NCBI GenBank assembly: GCA_004335835.1
Contig: RWJK01001315.1
Span: 68,434 to 132,433, forward strand
Direction: 5' to 3'
Source of the DNA: Scenedesmus sp. ARA3
Taxonomy: Eukaryota > Chlorophyta > Chlorophyceae > Sphaeropleales > Scenedesmaceae
DNA: 64,000 nucleotides
Shown in pieces: positions 35,787-47,200 of this stretch. Position numbers and translations under genes: made by a program. How positions within the stretch are numbered: the stretch's first letter is position 1; each line of letters begins with the position of its first letter. The notes under the pieces were generated by a model. It searched no databases and was not told where the DNA came from. It saw only the letters and a program-made list of their open reading frames with translations.

Positions 35787-35892
35787 AGCTGCTGGTGGTG
35801 GTGGTGAACCTGCTGTTGACACCATGGCCACTCCCGACACAACTGTGCCAGGTGTTGTGGATGGCGTGCCTGGCAGGAGGCTGAAGCTGTGA
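32710..35892 (+). CDS. Secreted cysteine-containing protein, paralogue A (unknown family)
   Basis: Exons: 32710-32771 (uncertain), 32836-32950, 33200-33249, 33449-33571, 33843-33936, 34285-34458, 35002-35229 and 35521-35892; 405 residues. Exon 2 codes a hydrophobic leader (LLPAAVAWLLVCLMVPPV) followed by TPCNKPCF. Later blocks are YTCLRDPSADCRLAHEF, YCAQKDGSMNTGTL, MPNQPCRGVEVWESPRCGGE, KGHAWAKGSKKTFMIAC and SMGVVASADNQWLILKLLGG. A polyalanine run follows near the C-terminus. Six of its internal exons match paralogue B in boundaries, phase and nearly in length, which is strong evidence that the model is right although I know no family for it. Signal peptide plus conserved cysteines suggests a secreted, disulfide-bonded protein. 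Intron 6 contains 30 uninterrupted CAG units. Exon 1 fits in phase but is not supported by the paralogue. Confidence 0.7.
34749..34838. repeat. (CAG)30 microsatellite, intronic
   Basis: Ninety bases of uninterrupted CAG in the sixth intron of paralogue A, the longest pure triplet run in the window. The matching intron of paralogue B has no such run. Confidence 0.93.
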
Positions 35893-36783
35893 TGGGTAAC
35901 ATGATGATGATAATTCTCTGTTGCGAGGGAGTGCGCCTGGCAAAGCGCTGGACTGTGCGGAATCACACCTGTGGGCGCTGCATGGTGCATGGACTCCATG
36001 CACTGAGTACATAAATCAAGGCTGAAGGCTGTGCTGTACAGCACTACAGCAGGCTTTAATGAGGAAAAACCTCGTCCTGCTACACCTGGTTTAGCTTGAT
36101 ACACCGTTGCGAAACACATCATTGATAACTGCATGCTCCCCCTTCATGCTTCAACGTGATCTCTGAGCTTGGAGGTGGAATCTGTGCTTCTGCAAGGCTC
36201 TAGCCAGAGCACCATGCTCTGCAGGCTGCAGTGCAGCACCGCTGCTGCTTGCGTGTTGCCACTTGCCACAGCCTGGCGTTGCTTTGAAGCAGGAAGGCTT
36301 GATGCTTCATAAGTGCTGTTTGCTGCACATCTCACGGCATCTGATGTTTCTGGCATACCATGGCATATAACTATGGCATCTATTATGGCAGTTTATATTT
36401 CACTGACGTCTCTGTCCCCTATGGGCCTCTCGTCGGCTTCTGATTGGGGTTCCAGTTCTTTGATGAGTTGAGTATGTAGCGTAATGTAACATAAACTAGT
36501 GTTGCATACGATTGCGTTGAATGTTGTACTAGAAACTGTGCCACATGTGGATGGATTGATGCAGATCTCCACACCTCAACGACCTAAGACGGCCGTGTTG
36601 TCTGCACCACTGGCACAGCTTGTAAAAGGGCCAAGTGTCACTGACAGTTGTTGACACTATGCTGCATGCGCATGTATCTGCCACCAACCTTATGCATTAC
36701 TGCTGAGGTACAGTTTATGCTGGCAGGGCACTGCATCCAGGCCTTGGTGGTAACGTTGTAACATTGATGATCAATTTAACCCT
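35893..36783. other. Intergenic
   Basis: About 890 bp between paralogue A and the AK7 pseudogene, AT-richer than its surroundings. TGTAA at 36485 is the first clear poly(A) candidate. No gene seen. Confidence 0.4.
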
Positions 36784-37860
36784 TGTGTCCAGGGTTGGCA
36801 CTGCAGGCGGGCCAGCAAAGCTGCCCATGCTGCCTGCAGTGAAGCTGCTGGCAGCAGCAGCAGCCTCAGCCTCTTGCTGTGCGGCTGCGGCAGCTGCGGC
36901 GGCTGCGACTTGCTTCCTGGTTGCAGACCACAGTAGCATAGGGTGAGCTGTGACATGAGTGTTGGCACGCGCATGGCTGTGGACGTCAGACAGGGCGTGT
37001 GACATGCGGCCTGTTGCGCAGCATGCAGCATCATGCTGCCAGCAGTGCGGCAGCAAGCCACTTTGAAGCTTGAATTCAAGCACAAGGGGCGCAGCGCTTT
37101 CTATACTCCTGCGCCCCGTACGGTTTTTACTGTGACGCAAACGCCCTGACACAGCGCTAAAGCTTTAAAAATTTGGTATCATCATCATCACCTGGCCAGA
37201 TGTTCCTGCTGCTGCGGTTGAGCGTTGTGCAGACTGATTTAGCAAGAGCAGCAGCACGCACAGCAGGAACGATAGTTGATCAGCTGCTGCTGAAGTCACA
37301 AGCATTTTGCAGCCAACCGTATGGGTAACCCCCACCTGCTGCCTGGTGAAGGCGGTGAGGGGGTCTGGGTGGTGCAAAAAAAAAAAAACAGTGGTCTACC
37401 CCTCACCAATAGAGAGGCAATAATAGTCGTAGTTTCCGCTCCGTTCCCGGGCGCGGTTGCCGATGCCGATAAGGTATGGCTTACAAGAAGACTATTATTA
37501 TTATTGATCAGCTGCTGCTTCTGCTGCAACAAAGATGCGATGTGCACACCACACTCCCTCTGCAAAGCACAATGGTGAAACACAAGCTGCGGCAGAGCTG
37601 AAGCAACGCACACATCTCTGCTGCCGCAGCCAGCTTGTCCAATTGGCTTGCAAGCCCAGGTCCAGCCAGCTGCTGCCAGGCACTGCGGCACCTTTGCAAC
37701 CCAAAGCTTGCGCGAGCTGCACTGCACCCTGCACTGCAGCTGCCTCAGCTGGCTCAGCTGGTTCTGCTGGCTCGGAGCGCTAGCATTCTGCAAGACGCAG
37801 CAGATACGGCCGCATGCTAGCAGACGCCTGCTTCCGTCAGCAAGAATGCTGGCACGGCCA
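36784..37860 (-). pseudogene. AK7: Broken partial copy of the 3' half of adenylate kinase 7
   Basis: 36784-36950 matches AK7 exon 14 (42788-42960), 36990-37060 matches the adjoining intron, and 37200-37860 matches intron 11 and the 3' part of exon 11 (43800-44150). Exons 12 and 13 are missing. The copy is clearly dead: the exon 11 donor is changed from GT to AT (37614-37615, read on the minus strand), an 11-nt insertion at about 37641-37651 shifts the frame, and a 212-bp mobile element interrupts the intron. Homology stops near 37860, inside exon 11. It lies between the two secreted-protein paralogues, as expected for the left copy of a tandem duplication whose right copy includes intact AK7. 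Confidence 0.85.
37276..37519 (+). mobile_element. Short dispersed element, copy 2 (212 bp) with 16-bp target duplication
   Basis: The insert at 37292-37503 is flanked by exact direct repeats ttgatcagctgctgct at 37276-37291 and 37504-37519. The intact AK7 gene has the uninterrupted equivalent at about 43873 (tgatcagctg), so both filled and empty sites are visible. The 3' 98 bp or so match copy 1 near 15.9 kb; the 5' part, with a run of 13 A at 37376-37388, is absent there. Inner ends aataatagtc and gactattatt are perfect inverted repeats. No open frame of note: the element is non-autonomous. Confidence 0.82.
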
Positions 37861-38772
37861 GTAGGAGCCATAGTGGGGCCATCATGGCATGTGCCGCTGC
37901 AGGGTCTGTCGCAGTTGCTGGTTCTGGGCAGCCCACAAAGTTGCCAACTGCAGTGTGTCACGGTGGCGGGCCAATGCAGGCCTGATGTATCAGGTCTGTC
38001 AGCTGCTCCAGCACTGGCATAAGTAGACCCACATGTTTGCACCAGGCAACAAACAGTCGCCAGCACCACCGCTGTTGGGTGAGGAGACCTAGGTGATGCA
38101 TCAAGATTCAATTGATTGTGAGGTTCCTTTGAGGTTCCTGGAGCAGCGTGGTCGTAGTCTTATTGCGGCAATGTATTCCTTGGTATATCTATATTTATAT
38201 GGCAAGGAACGACAGCAACCGCCAAGCAAGTGCGAGGATTCACTGCTCCTCGTCACTTCCCTACACCGGCGAAGTTGTTATTGACAACCCACCTATCACA
38301 CATCAGCAGCTTTGAAAGCAGCCGGGTTAGTACCACAAGCGACACCAACATAGTCGGGCGTGATCTGCGTGTACTGAGCACGGGCGCATAAGGCACTTGC
38401 ACATAAGCACACTCAACCACCTGAAGACAGCTTCTCCCATGCGCTTCTTCCGGAACAGCAAAATGCCGAAATGCAGGTGAATTAGTTGATGCACCGTGTA
38501 TGGCAGTTGTCTTCGGCTGTGATCGCCATTGTGCCAGCTGAGCAAACAGAGCAGCAGCTTCCCAATATCTCACTTCAGCAGCTGCCAATAGTTTATCTGA
38601 TCCTTGATACAACATGTTTGATCAACAGCTTCAGCTGCAAGCGTGTACGACCGCACTATCAGACGGTGACCAGGAGCTCCTGGTTACCGTCTGATACGAG
38701 GCTAAGCACTGGCCAGCCTTGCGAGCTTACCGCCAGCTCCAATGATACAACCACCTGCCTCATTACATGCAG
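37861..38772. other. Region upstream of paralogue B
   Basis: It holds the B promoter and probably its first exon. A TATA-rich stretch, tatatctatatttatatgg, lies at about 38184. An open frame from 38486 runs into the signal-peptide exon, so exon 1 may be long, but I cannot fix its start. Confidence 0.4.
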
Positions 38773-39703
38773 GCTTCGTCGCTCGCCGCTGTTGGCAGCG
38801 GGGGCGTGGCTTCTGGCGTGCCTCATGGCGACAGTGGCGTCACAGTCGCTTGATGCATCAGTTGCTGCTGCCGTGGGAGCATCACCATGCAACAAGCCCT
38901 GCTTTACAAACAACGTAAGTCAGCTGCAGCATATAGCTACGTGCAATACAGCATGCACAGATGTGGCTGCGCCTCACTGCATGCAGCTGTGCAGCTGCAG
39001 TGACAAGCTGGCAGCTGCAGCGCTGCTAGCACTTGTACAAGTGCAAAACATGTTTACCAACAGCAAAGCTTGCGAAATTGATCTATAGCTGAAAGCTCAC
39101 CTCTGCAGCACGCGGAGTTCAACAAGGTGCCCCTTTTTTCGCCATGTGCAGGCATTTCCTGTGACGCTACCCTCTACTCTCACACCAAACATGTTCAGCA
39201 AGTGGGTTTGCGCACGGCGCTTGCAGCGGCTGCGTTGGCCAGCCAAGTCAGTATCAAGTCAGCCAAGTTCAGTCATTATCATCATATTGACAGTCATTAT
39301 AAGATATGCAGCCAGCAACGCTCCAGGCAACAAAGGGCGTTGAAGCAGCAGCAGCTCATGTGCCAAGCACCGCAGCATAGCCAATGAGTGTCCATGTCTC
39401 ACAGATGACCGGCAGCTGTTGCTGTCACTGCCAATGTACACCACTGTCCATGTACAACATGCGTCGCCACGCCCATTTGCCGCAGGTTCACCTGCCTGGT
39501 GGACCCCTCACTGGACTGCCGGCTGTCCCACGAGTTCAGCAGCCCGGCCCGGCCCCTAGCCGAGAAGGGCTTTCCAGCCAACGCCTGGGACAACACAAAC
39601 TACTGCTCTGGCTGCTTCCTCTACTTTGCGTGAGCCACCTCCTCGGTAGGACTGTCCAAAGGCCTTTGGTGCTGCTACTAGCAGGCGTGGGAGCTGCCGC
39701 TAC

Positions 39704-39736
<33 letters not shown>

Positions 39737-41744
39737 CGCCGCCGCTGCCATTACCAGCAATCCTGTTGTTGAGTTGCTGTTGAGTTGAGTTGCTATTATC
39801 CTCCTTGCGTCACTAGTGTTGACGAAATGTTGCGTTCTTGTGCCGCAGGCACTGCACACAGAAAGACGGCTCCATGAACACTGGCACACTGGCTTTTGTC
39901 CACAACTCAAAAAGCCCAACGTCACAGACAGAACATAGCCTGGTGAGTTCAGACTGATGCAAAACAGGGACGTCTTGACGTGCTCTTTGAGCAGAGTCGC
40001 GATGTAGTCGCGAACCCTTCTGCGGCACAGAGCAGCTGCTTGCGTGCACACCCAGCATCAAAGGCAGTTGTTTGGTGTGGGGCAGGAGGCTAATTAATTC
40101 ATAAACAGTCTGATCCTCAGGCAGCTTAGCGACAGCCCATAAGCAGTCACCACAGCTGCTGGTGGCGCACATGAGCTGGGAACAAGGCATGCCTTGTACC
40201 TGGTTGGTAAGCTGGGTACAAGGCATGCCTTGTACCTGGTTGGTAAGCCACATCTGTAGCTTGCTGTTGCAACCACCACACCGGGACTGCACTGCTGAAC
40301 CCGCTGCACCTGCCGCCCGCCCTGCCAGGTGATGCCCAACCAGCCGTGCCGTGGCATCGAGGTTTGGCAGAACCGCAGGTGCGGGGGAGAGACGGCATGG
40401 GACGAGTCGCTGAAGAGGTACACAGCTGCAGGGGGCAAGGTGGCGGACTACTTTGACTACGTCGTCTCCGTCAACTCCATGGAGAAGCGCACCCAGCACC
40501 AGGTCAGGGCTGGTCAGCACTGCCGACAATAAGCCAACTTGGTTTTTTGATGGATACAGAACTGCTGCTGTTGTTGCTGCTGTTGTCTAGCTAGGTGAAA
40601 AGCCACAGCTAGCTAGCTAGCTTGCTGGCATCCGTACATCCAGAGTTGGCAATGTTGACATGGTGGGCTGCTAGCCAACAGGTTCCATGCACGGTGTGGA
40701 CAAGTCGGCAGCTGCCTTGTACATTGCAGGGCCGTGGCGCAGCCCAGGCAACAGAGTTGTGATCAGCGATTACCCACTGCTGCTGAGCAGCAGCAGTAGC
40801 AGCTGTACACTGTGATGGTTATTTGCTTCATCAAGAAAGTTCCTTTCAGGAACCTGCTAGATCTAGAGCTGCAAGTCAAAACCTGGCAGCTACACACATG
40901 CGCTTGCAACTGCGGCTGATGCTCGTCTGCTGCTGCTGCTGCTGCTTGCACTGCCGTGGGGACTGCTTGTCACCGTGCTGCCGTTGGCGCTGGCGTGCTT
41001 GCTGCTGCCACCTGCAGCTGCACATGCATGTGGGCCTCACTCCTAAAGAGGTGAAGGGCGCCCTACAGCAAGGGCACACATGGGCAAAGGGCAGCAAGAC
41101 AAGTTCATTTTTTATCTCCTGCTCCAAGCAACAAACTCAGGCAATCAGCTGCAAGTTTGACCCCAACAAACAGACAAAGGCGCAAAATACAATCGCCGTG
41201 ACCATTGAAGCTGGCACCACGCCATCAGCCGTCACGCCGTTCATGATGGTAAGGGGCCGCGCCTTCCTCGTTGCATGCAGGCTGCAAAACTGCAACGAGC
41301 TGTTGCAGCGGAGCAGCTGTGTTCATGCAGTTGCTCTGCACAGCTGGGGCTGTGCCATAATACAGCATCTTGCCAGGCTGTGCATGCCGCGTAAGCTGCA
41401 AAGCTGCTCGAGGTATTGTACACAGCTGGCACGGGCAATAGCAGCTGACAGGCTCAGTCTGCTATCGCAGCATGCAGCTTCTGCTTGATTTTCAGAGACC
41501 AACTTTGCGCTTCGAGCATGTCTGACCTTGCACGGCTCTGCCTCCATCTGCTCTGCGCTCCCTCCTCGCCCAGGTCTATGGCAAAAACTCACAGCCTCCC
41601 AGCGACGCAACGATCAAGAACTCCATGGGCGTGGTGGCCTCCGCTAACAACGAGTGGCTCATCCTGACGCTGCTGCGCGGCGCAGCTGAGTGCCTTCTTG
41701 ACTCCGACTCAGGTCCCAATTCCAAAACACTCATCACATGCTGA
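38773..41744 (+). CDS. Secreted cysteine-containing protein, paralogue B (unknown family; 5' exon unresolved)
   Basis: Exons: 38773-38914, 39152-39201, 39486-39629, 39849-39942, 40329-40502, 41018-41248 and 41574-41744; 334 residues are covered. The first listed exon codes the leader SPLLAAGAWLLACLMATVAS and PCNKPCF. Matching blocks are FTCLVDPSLDCRLSHEF, HCTQKDGSMNTGTL, MPNQPCRGIEVWQNRRCGGE, QGHTWAKGSKTSSFFISC and SMGVVASANNEWLILTLLRG. Three exons have exactly the same length as in A (50, 94 and 174 bp), all phases agree, and the other exons differ by whole codons. B lacks the polyalanine tail of A and ends in SGPNSKTLITC. Conserved spacing of cysteines through both proteins suggests the same fold. 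Function unknown; extracellular location is inferred from the leader. Confidence 0.72.
40174..40245. repeat. 36-bp tandem duplication in an intron of paralogue B
   Basis: Two adjacent, nearly identical copies starting agctggg at 40174 and 40210, containing ggcatgccttgtacctggtt. Confidence 0.85.
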
Positions 41745-41894
41745 AGGCATGCAGCTTTGCACATGGTGCTGCTTAGCACGTGGTTCAGCGTCATCAACAG
41801 CTTTGTATGCAGTGTCAGGGTTTGAGGATGAAGGGCTGTAGTACTGGAGCAGCAGTAGCAGGGTTGCCGGTACATCAGTCCAGCGTGAGGGCAG

Positions 41895-42575
41895 TTACAT
41901 GACCGTGCAGTTGGCACATAGGAGTGTACTTGTACAATGATGGGAGCTGTCAGGCAAAAACGATGGGTGTCACGGAGTGACATAAGGGGTGCAGTCAGTG
42001 TCACAGAGTGGCAATGCAATCTGGCCTGTAGGCCTTTCTTGGCAGATGAAAAATTGTGTGGCAGCCAGGGGTTGTGCGCAGCAGTGCTTGTACAGCTGAA
42101 CAGTGCAGGGAGTGACGACGAGGCTAAGCAGCAAGTGTACTCGGCTCCTGTTACAGGTTCCTGCAGCGTGTGCCCTTGTGTTGGGGCCGCAGACTTGACG
42201 ATGTAACATTCTATACCGCTACAAGTACTTGCGCAGCAGTGGTGCTGTAATGACAGCACTACATATATGAGGACAGTTACGTGGCACATGGGTGTGTGCT
42301 TTGTTCAGCAGTGGGAGCTGTCAGCTAGTAGGAACGGCGTCACAGTGTGGCATTTGCAAAGGAGTTGGTGTCACCGAGTGCCAGTAACAGGGGAAGCTGC
42401 TTGTGTGGGCCGTGCACGCAGAAAGTAAGTGAAGTGGCAGCAAGCCGTGCAGCAGTGCTTGTGCAGCTGAACAGTTCAGAGAGTGACGATGGGACCATAC
42501 AGCAAGTGTACCCAGCTCCTTACAAGTTTCTGCAGTGTGTGCCAGTGTATCGAGGCTGCCAACTTCACAACGTAA
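41895..42575. repeat. Diverged tandem duplication, about 370-bp period
   Basis: Shared blocks recur about 370 bp apart: ttggcacat at 41911 and gtggcacat at 42281, gggagctgtcag at 41943 and again near 42312, and agctgaacagt at 42094 and 42465. Confidence 0.65.
42520..42524 (-). terminator. Poly(A) signal TGTAA for AK7
   Basis: TGTAA on the minus strand about 105 nt after the AK7 stop codon. Confidence 0.5.
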
Positions 42576-42628
42576 CGTATTTTACTTCTACAGTAGGGCT
42601 CCGCGCACATTACGGGTCAGCCTGCCAC

Positions 42629-44156
42629 TCAGTGCCCCCGCACAGAGGCTGTTGGCTTGACGCTTCTGCCAGGGCTGCCAGTTGCCGCGGTGCTGGTGCG
42701 CACAGCAGCTCTGCTGGCCGCCTTGCTGCCGACAACAGCTGACCCGGGCCGAGTGGGCGGCTGGCTGCCACCACCAGCTGCGGCAGCTGCTGTGTCCAGG
42801 GTTGGCACTGCAGGTGGGCCAGCAAAGCTGCCCATGCTGCCTGCAGTGAAGCTGCTGGCAGCGGCAGCAGCCTTAGCCTCTTGTTGTGCGGCTGCTGCAG
42901 CTGCAGCAGCAGCCGCTTCCTCCCTGCAAGCACCAATGTGCAGTGGCACAGGGTGAGCTGCAACACGAGTAATGAAACTGAAGGACGAACTGGTTACCTG
43001 ACTCCAACCCTCATGAGCGGTAGATCGGCTCGCTGGGCTTGTGCCTGAGGTAGGTCTATCCCATACTTTGGTATTGGTATTGAAACTCACATGGCACTGA
43101 ACGTTCAACAGGGCCGGCGACAGGCGGCCTGTTGCGCAGCATGTAGCAAGTCACTCCAGCACATAGAGCACAGCTTCACTACACTCCTGCGTCCTGACAT
43201 CGTAATAGCCATGACCCACCTTGCTGCCTTGGCTGCTGCAGCTGCTGCACGTGCTGCCTCGCGTGCTGCCTTTGCCTCCACTTTTGCCAGCTGGATGCCA
43301 TACACTGGTTCGTCATAAGGGTCAGCATAACTAGCCTCCAGCTGGGCTGCAGCAGCCAGCAGCTCATCAGCAATCACCTGCAGAGCGGACACCGCAGTTG
43401 TACGTCAAGCACTCAGCCGCAGATGCAGCCAGACTAGTAATCTGCAATGTGAGGCTTGCAACCAACGCACGGCATGCACCAGCAAGCTGCAGCCGCAACA
43501 TCAACTTGCATCATTGCGCCTGTCAAGCACGTGCCAGGCACCTCTTATCTTTGCCAAGAGTAGCGGCACGGCTGAGTCGTCTCACCTGGCATGGGTCTGC
43601 TGGCCTGCTGAGCGCCACCTTGACCAAGCCAGCCATGACAGCAGGCAGCACACCACCCATCAGGTTGGCCGCCAGGGGCCGGGCTGCTGCCTGCAGCCGC
43701 TGCTGGTCACGGGTCGCTTTCTCAGCAGCCAAGGCCTGCAGCAGGGGCAACAGCGCCAGCAGCACACGCAAAGCTACCATCAGCACCTGACAATGAGCTG
43801 CTGCTGCTACTGCTGCTATGTGGTATGCAGACTGATGCAGCAGGAGCAGCAGCGCATGCAGCACAAACAGCATCTGATCAGCTGTTGCGGGCGCAGTACG
43901 GTGCAGCAACAAGTACGCAGTGTGCACACCACATCCCCTCTGCAAAGGCGAAACACAAGCTGTGGCAGAGCTGAAGCAATGCACACACCTCTGCTGCTGC
44001 AGCCAGCTTGTCCAAGCCCAGGTCCAGCCAGCTGCTGCCAGGCGCTGCGGCACCTTTGCCACCCAAAGCTGGTGGCAGCTGCAGCCCTAGCCCGTTGCCA
44101 GGCGCAGCGGATGCTACGGCATGCTTGCTGCCCTCAGCATGAATGCTGGCACGGCT

Positions 44157-44212
<56 letters not shown>

Positions 44213-47200
44213 TTGCTGCAGCAGCCTTGCTTGGTGACGTGCTGCGCTGCTCTCCTGTTGCGCGTGCTGCACGGCCGGGAGTGTCATGTGGGCTGGCTGC
44301 ACTGGACTGGCTGGCGGCCTGCAGTGCTGACAGGATGGCGCCTCGCTGCAAGTTGCAAAGGCAGGCAGGGGCGAGCGATTTTTGAGTGAAATGTTAGCGG
44401 CCATTCCCTGCAGATGCTTGCAGTTGCAGTGGTACGGCCCACCCTTTGCTGCAGTTTTGAGCAGCCGCCTGGGCTGTCGTGTGCGCATCGCATGATTGCC
44501 ACATCACGTTTGTGTTGCTGCTGCTGCGCGCTTGCCACACTGTCTTCCACACTGTTGTTACCGCTAGCAGTACCATCTGTGCAGCGCCGGCTCTCACCTT
44601 TGCTGCCAGGTCAGCTGCATCCTCCTGCAGCAGCTGCTTGTAGGACTCCAGCCGCCGCATGAACTCCTTCTCGTTGTTGTGAGACGTCTGCACAGGCACA
44701 GCAGCTGCAGCACCAGCAGCACCAGAAGCCCCACTGACAGGCGCAGTGCCCTCTTTTCTGCTTGCTGATGCAGGTTTCTTCCCGCCTGTCATGGATGCTG
44801 CACCCTTAGCTGACCCAGGGGCGTTGGCAGCGGCAGCCACTGCTGCTGCCGCAGCGGCTGCAGCAGCAGCTGCCGCTGCTGCAGCCTCTGCTGCTGCGAG
44901 TGCCCTGACCCTTCTCAGCAGCTCATCCTCTGGCACATCAAGCTGCAGCACAAGCAGCAGCATGGGCAGCAGCATTCAGCTAGTTCGATTGCCCAGCCAG
45001 CAAACGTGCTGGTCTGGTGGTTGACGACACTCTGCTGAATGGCAAGGCAGCACAGAACCTGGCGGCAGTTGGCGCCTCACTAGCAAGCCACAGCAGCTGG
45101 AAGGATGCATGAACCACCAAGCAGTCACATTTTTGCCAATGACACGCACCTCAATAAAGAAGTGGGGCAGCAGCTCAGTGCTCAGTTGTACTGTGCTGCT
45201 TTCAGCGGCGAGAGAGCACTCATCACCGGCTGTGCTGCTGCGTCGTGTGCGGCCGCCTGTGCTGCCGGCTGCTTCAGCTGCCTCCTTGCTGCTGCTGCTG
45301 CCTGCTGTGCCAGTGCCGGACTTCTTCTTGTCCATGCTCTGCAGAGCAGTATGCGGGTGATGAAAGCATCAGGTCCATGAGCCCTTTGAGCATCTGGTAA
45401 CGCTGTGTCGTGGCAGATGTATTGCCCTAAATCCTTGGAGTATGTGGTGAAGTGTAACCCTGGCATAGCCCATTGCGATGCAGACCATGCACAGTCTCCA
45501 AGCCTGAGTCGGCATACCTTGACTGACCCCCCTGTGGTGCGCCTGTTGGCGGCCTTCTCAGCCGCTGTCATGCCACCTGCAGCGCTGCACGTCAGCAGCT
45601 GCGCAGCAGCCAGGCTGCGCATCCAGCCCTCCATCACCCAGCCCTGGTTGGCTGCTGCGGGCTGGCGCGCCAGCAGGTGCTGCGCCATGCGCGCCAGCAG
45701 CGGCTGAGAGATGCGGCCCTCCCTGCTGGCTAGCTGTGTGTGGGCAGCCTGCAGGCAGCAGTGGAAAGCACCAACATTGCAGCAGGTCAGCGGCATGGCA
45801 TGCACAGTGACGTTGGGTTGTGCTTGTGGTGCAGGGGCCTGTGCGCACCTTTTGTGTCTCAGCATCCATCAGAGGCAGCTCTGCTAGCACCGCTGCTGTG
45901 TTGATATGCAGCAGGCCGTACAGCTGCGCCAGGCGCTGCGCCAAATGTGTCTTGCCTGCACAGGCAGCACATAGCAGCATAGCAACACTGTCAGGTTGCA
46001 GTGGAGGCAGCTGCATGTGCCCCGTGGGCCTTATGTAGTGCACACATGCTGCATAATAAGGCTTCACGCTGAACTGCACACTATCGAAATTGAAAACTGC
46101 ATTTGCTGGTGGAAGCACAGCGCTTAGGGCAGAAATTTCAATAAGTGTCTGACAACAAGACACATGCGATCCTGCTTGGAGGGAGGCATTGCTAGCAGCT
46201 GCAAATACCGCCGCGCGCCCTTACCTGCTGCTGGTGGGCCTCTGATGAGGATGCGCAGTGGGGTCAAGCCACGAGCCTGCAGCAGCTGCTGCAGCACCAG
46301 GGGCAGGTGGCCCAGCAGGCCACGCGGGCAGCAGCGCAGCATCTCGCCAGGCTGCGGCAGGCTGCTGGCGCTGAAGGGCAGGTCCAGCAGCAGCAGCGGG
46401 CTGGGGGCCGGCTGCAGCAGTGTAGCATCTCCAGACAGTGTCCTGCAAGCAACACGTGCAAATGCTGATTGGATATACGCAGGTTGAGCGAGCACATTGT
46501 GTCCTGCACACTGTCAAAGCGACTGGCTGCACTGCAGATTGCAGGAGCTGCTGTAAACCACTGCTAGGCAAATGCCTTGGGTGGATGAAACAGCCGCGGC
46601 AGCTGCTAAATAATGTTTCTGTTGCAAGTGTGTAATGAATGCTGCTGCGCTGCACTGACGGCTGCAGTGTGTGACACAGTGCCAGCACCAGCTGCGCTGC
46701 ACAAGACCCTGCACAGCCACTCACTGCATCTGCTTGTTGCCCAGCAGCTGCCCCACTGCGCCCAGCAGCTCCGCCTGGCTGACCGCCTCCTCATCACACG
46801 CCAGCAGGTAGCGGCCTGCAGGCTGCTGCAGCACCACAGCCTCAGCAAAGGCAGCCAGGTCCTGCACGTGCAGCGTGGGCAGCCGGTTGCGGCCCTCGCC
46901 ATGCAGCTGCAGCGGCTGCTGTCCCTCCCACGCTGCCCTCCACAGCCTGTGCATCTGGCTGTCATCTTCGCCGGCACCGTACAGCACCCCAGGGCACACC
47001 ACGTACGCAGCTGGCCTGCCAGGGCGGTTGCAGCGCAGCAGCAGCTGCTCCACATGGTATGTGGCTAGGGCAGCAGCTGCAGGACGCCTGCAGCAGCAGA
47101 AGGCACAGGCATGCATGCTTGAGATGCCACACATCCAAGTGGACAGCAGGCTGGTGCTCATGAAGCACAACCCTCTTATAACAACAGCACTTGCTTAGAA

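Larger units (their letters stand above)
41745..42628. other. Spacer between convergent paralogue B and AK7
   Basis: About 880 bp, mostly made of a diverged tandem duplication of about 370 bp. Candidate poly(A) signals are TGTAA at 42202 (plus) and 42520-42524 (minus). Confidence 0.5.

Noticed and set aside
37296..38111. 271-codon minus-strand open frame
   Set aside because: It runs through the AK7 pseudogene and the inserted element and has no independent coding signal.
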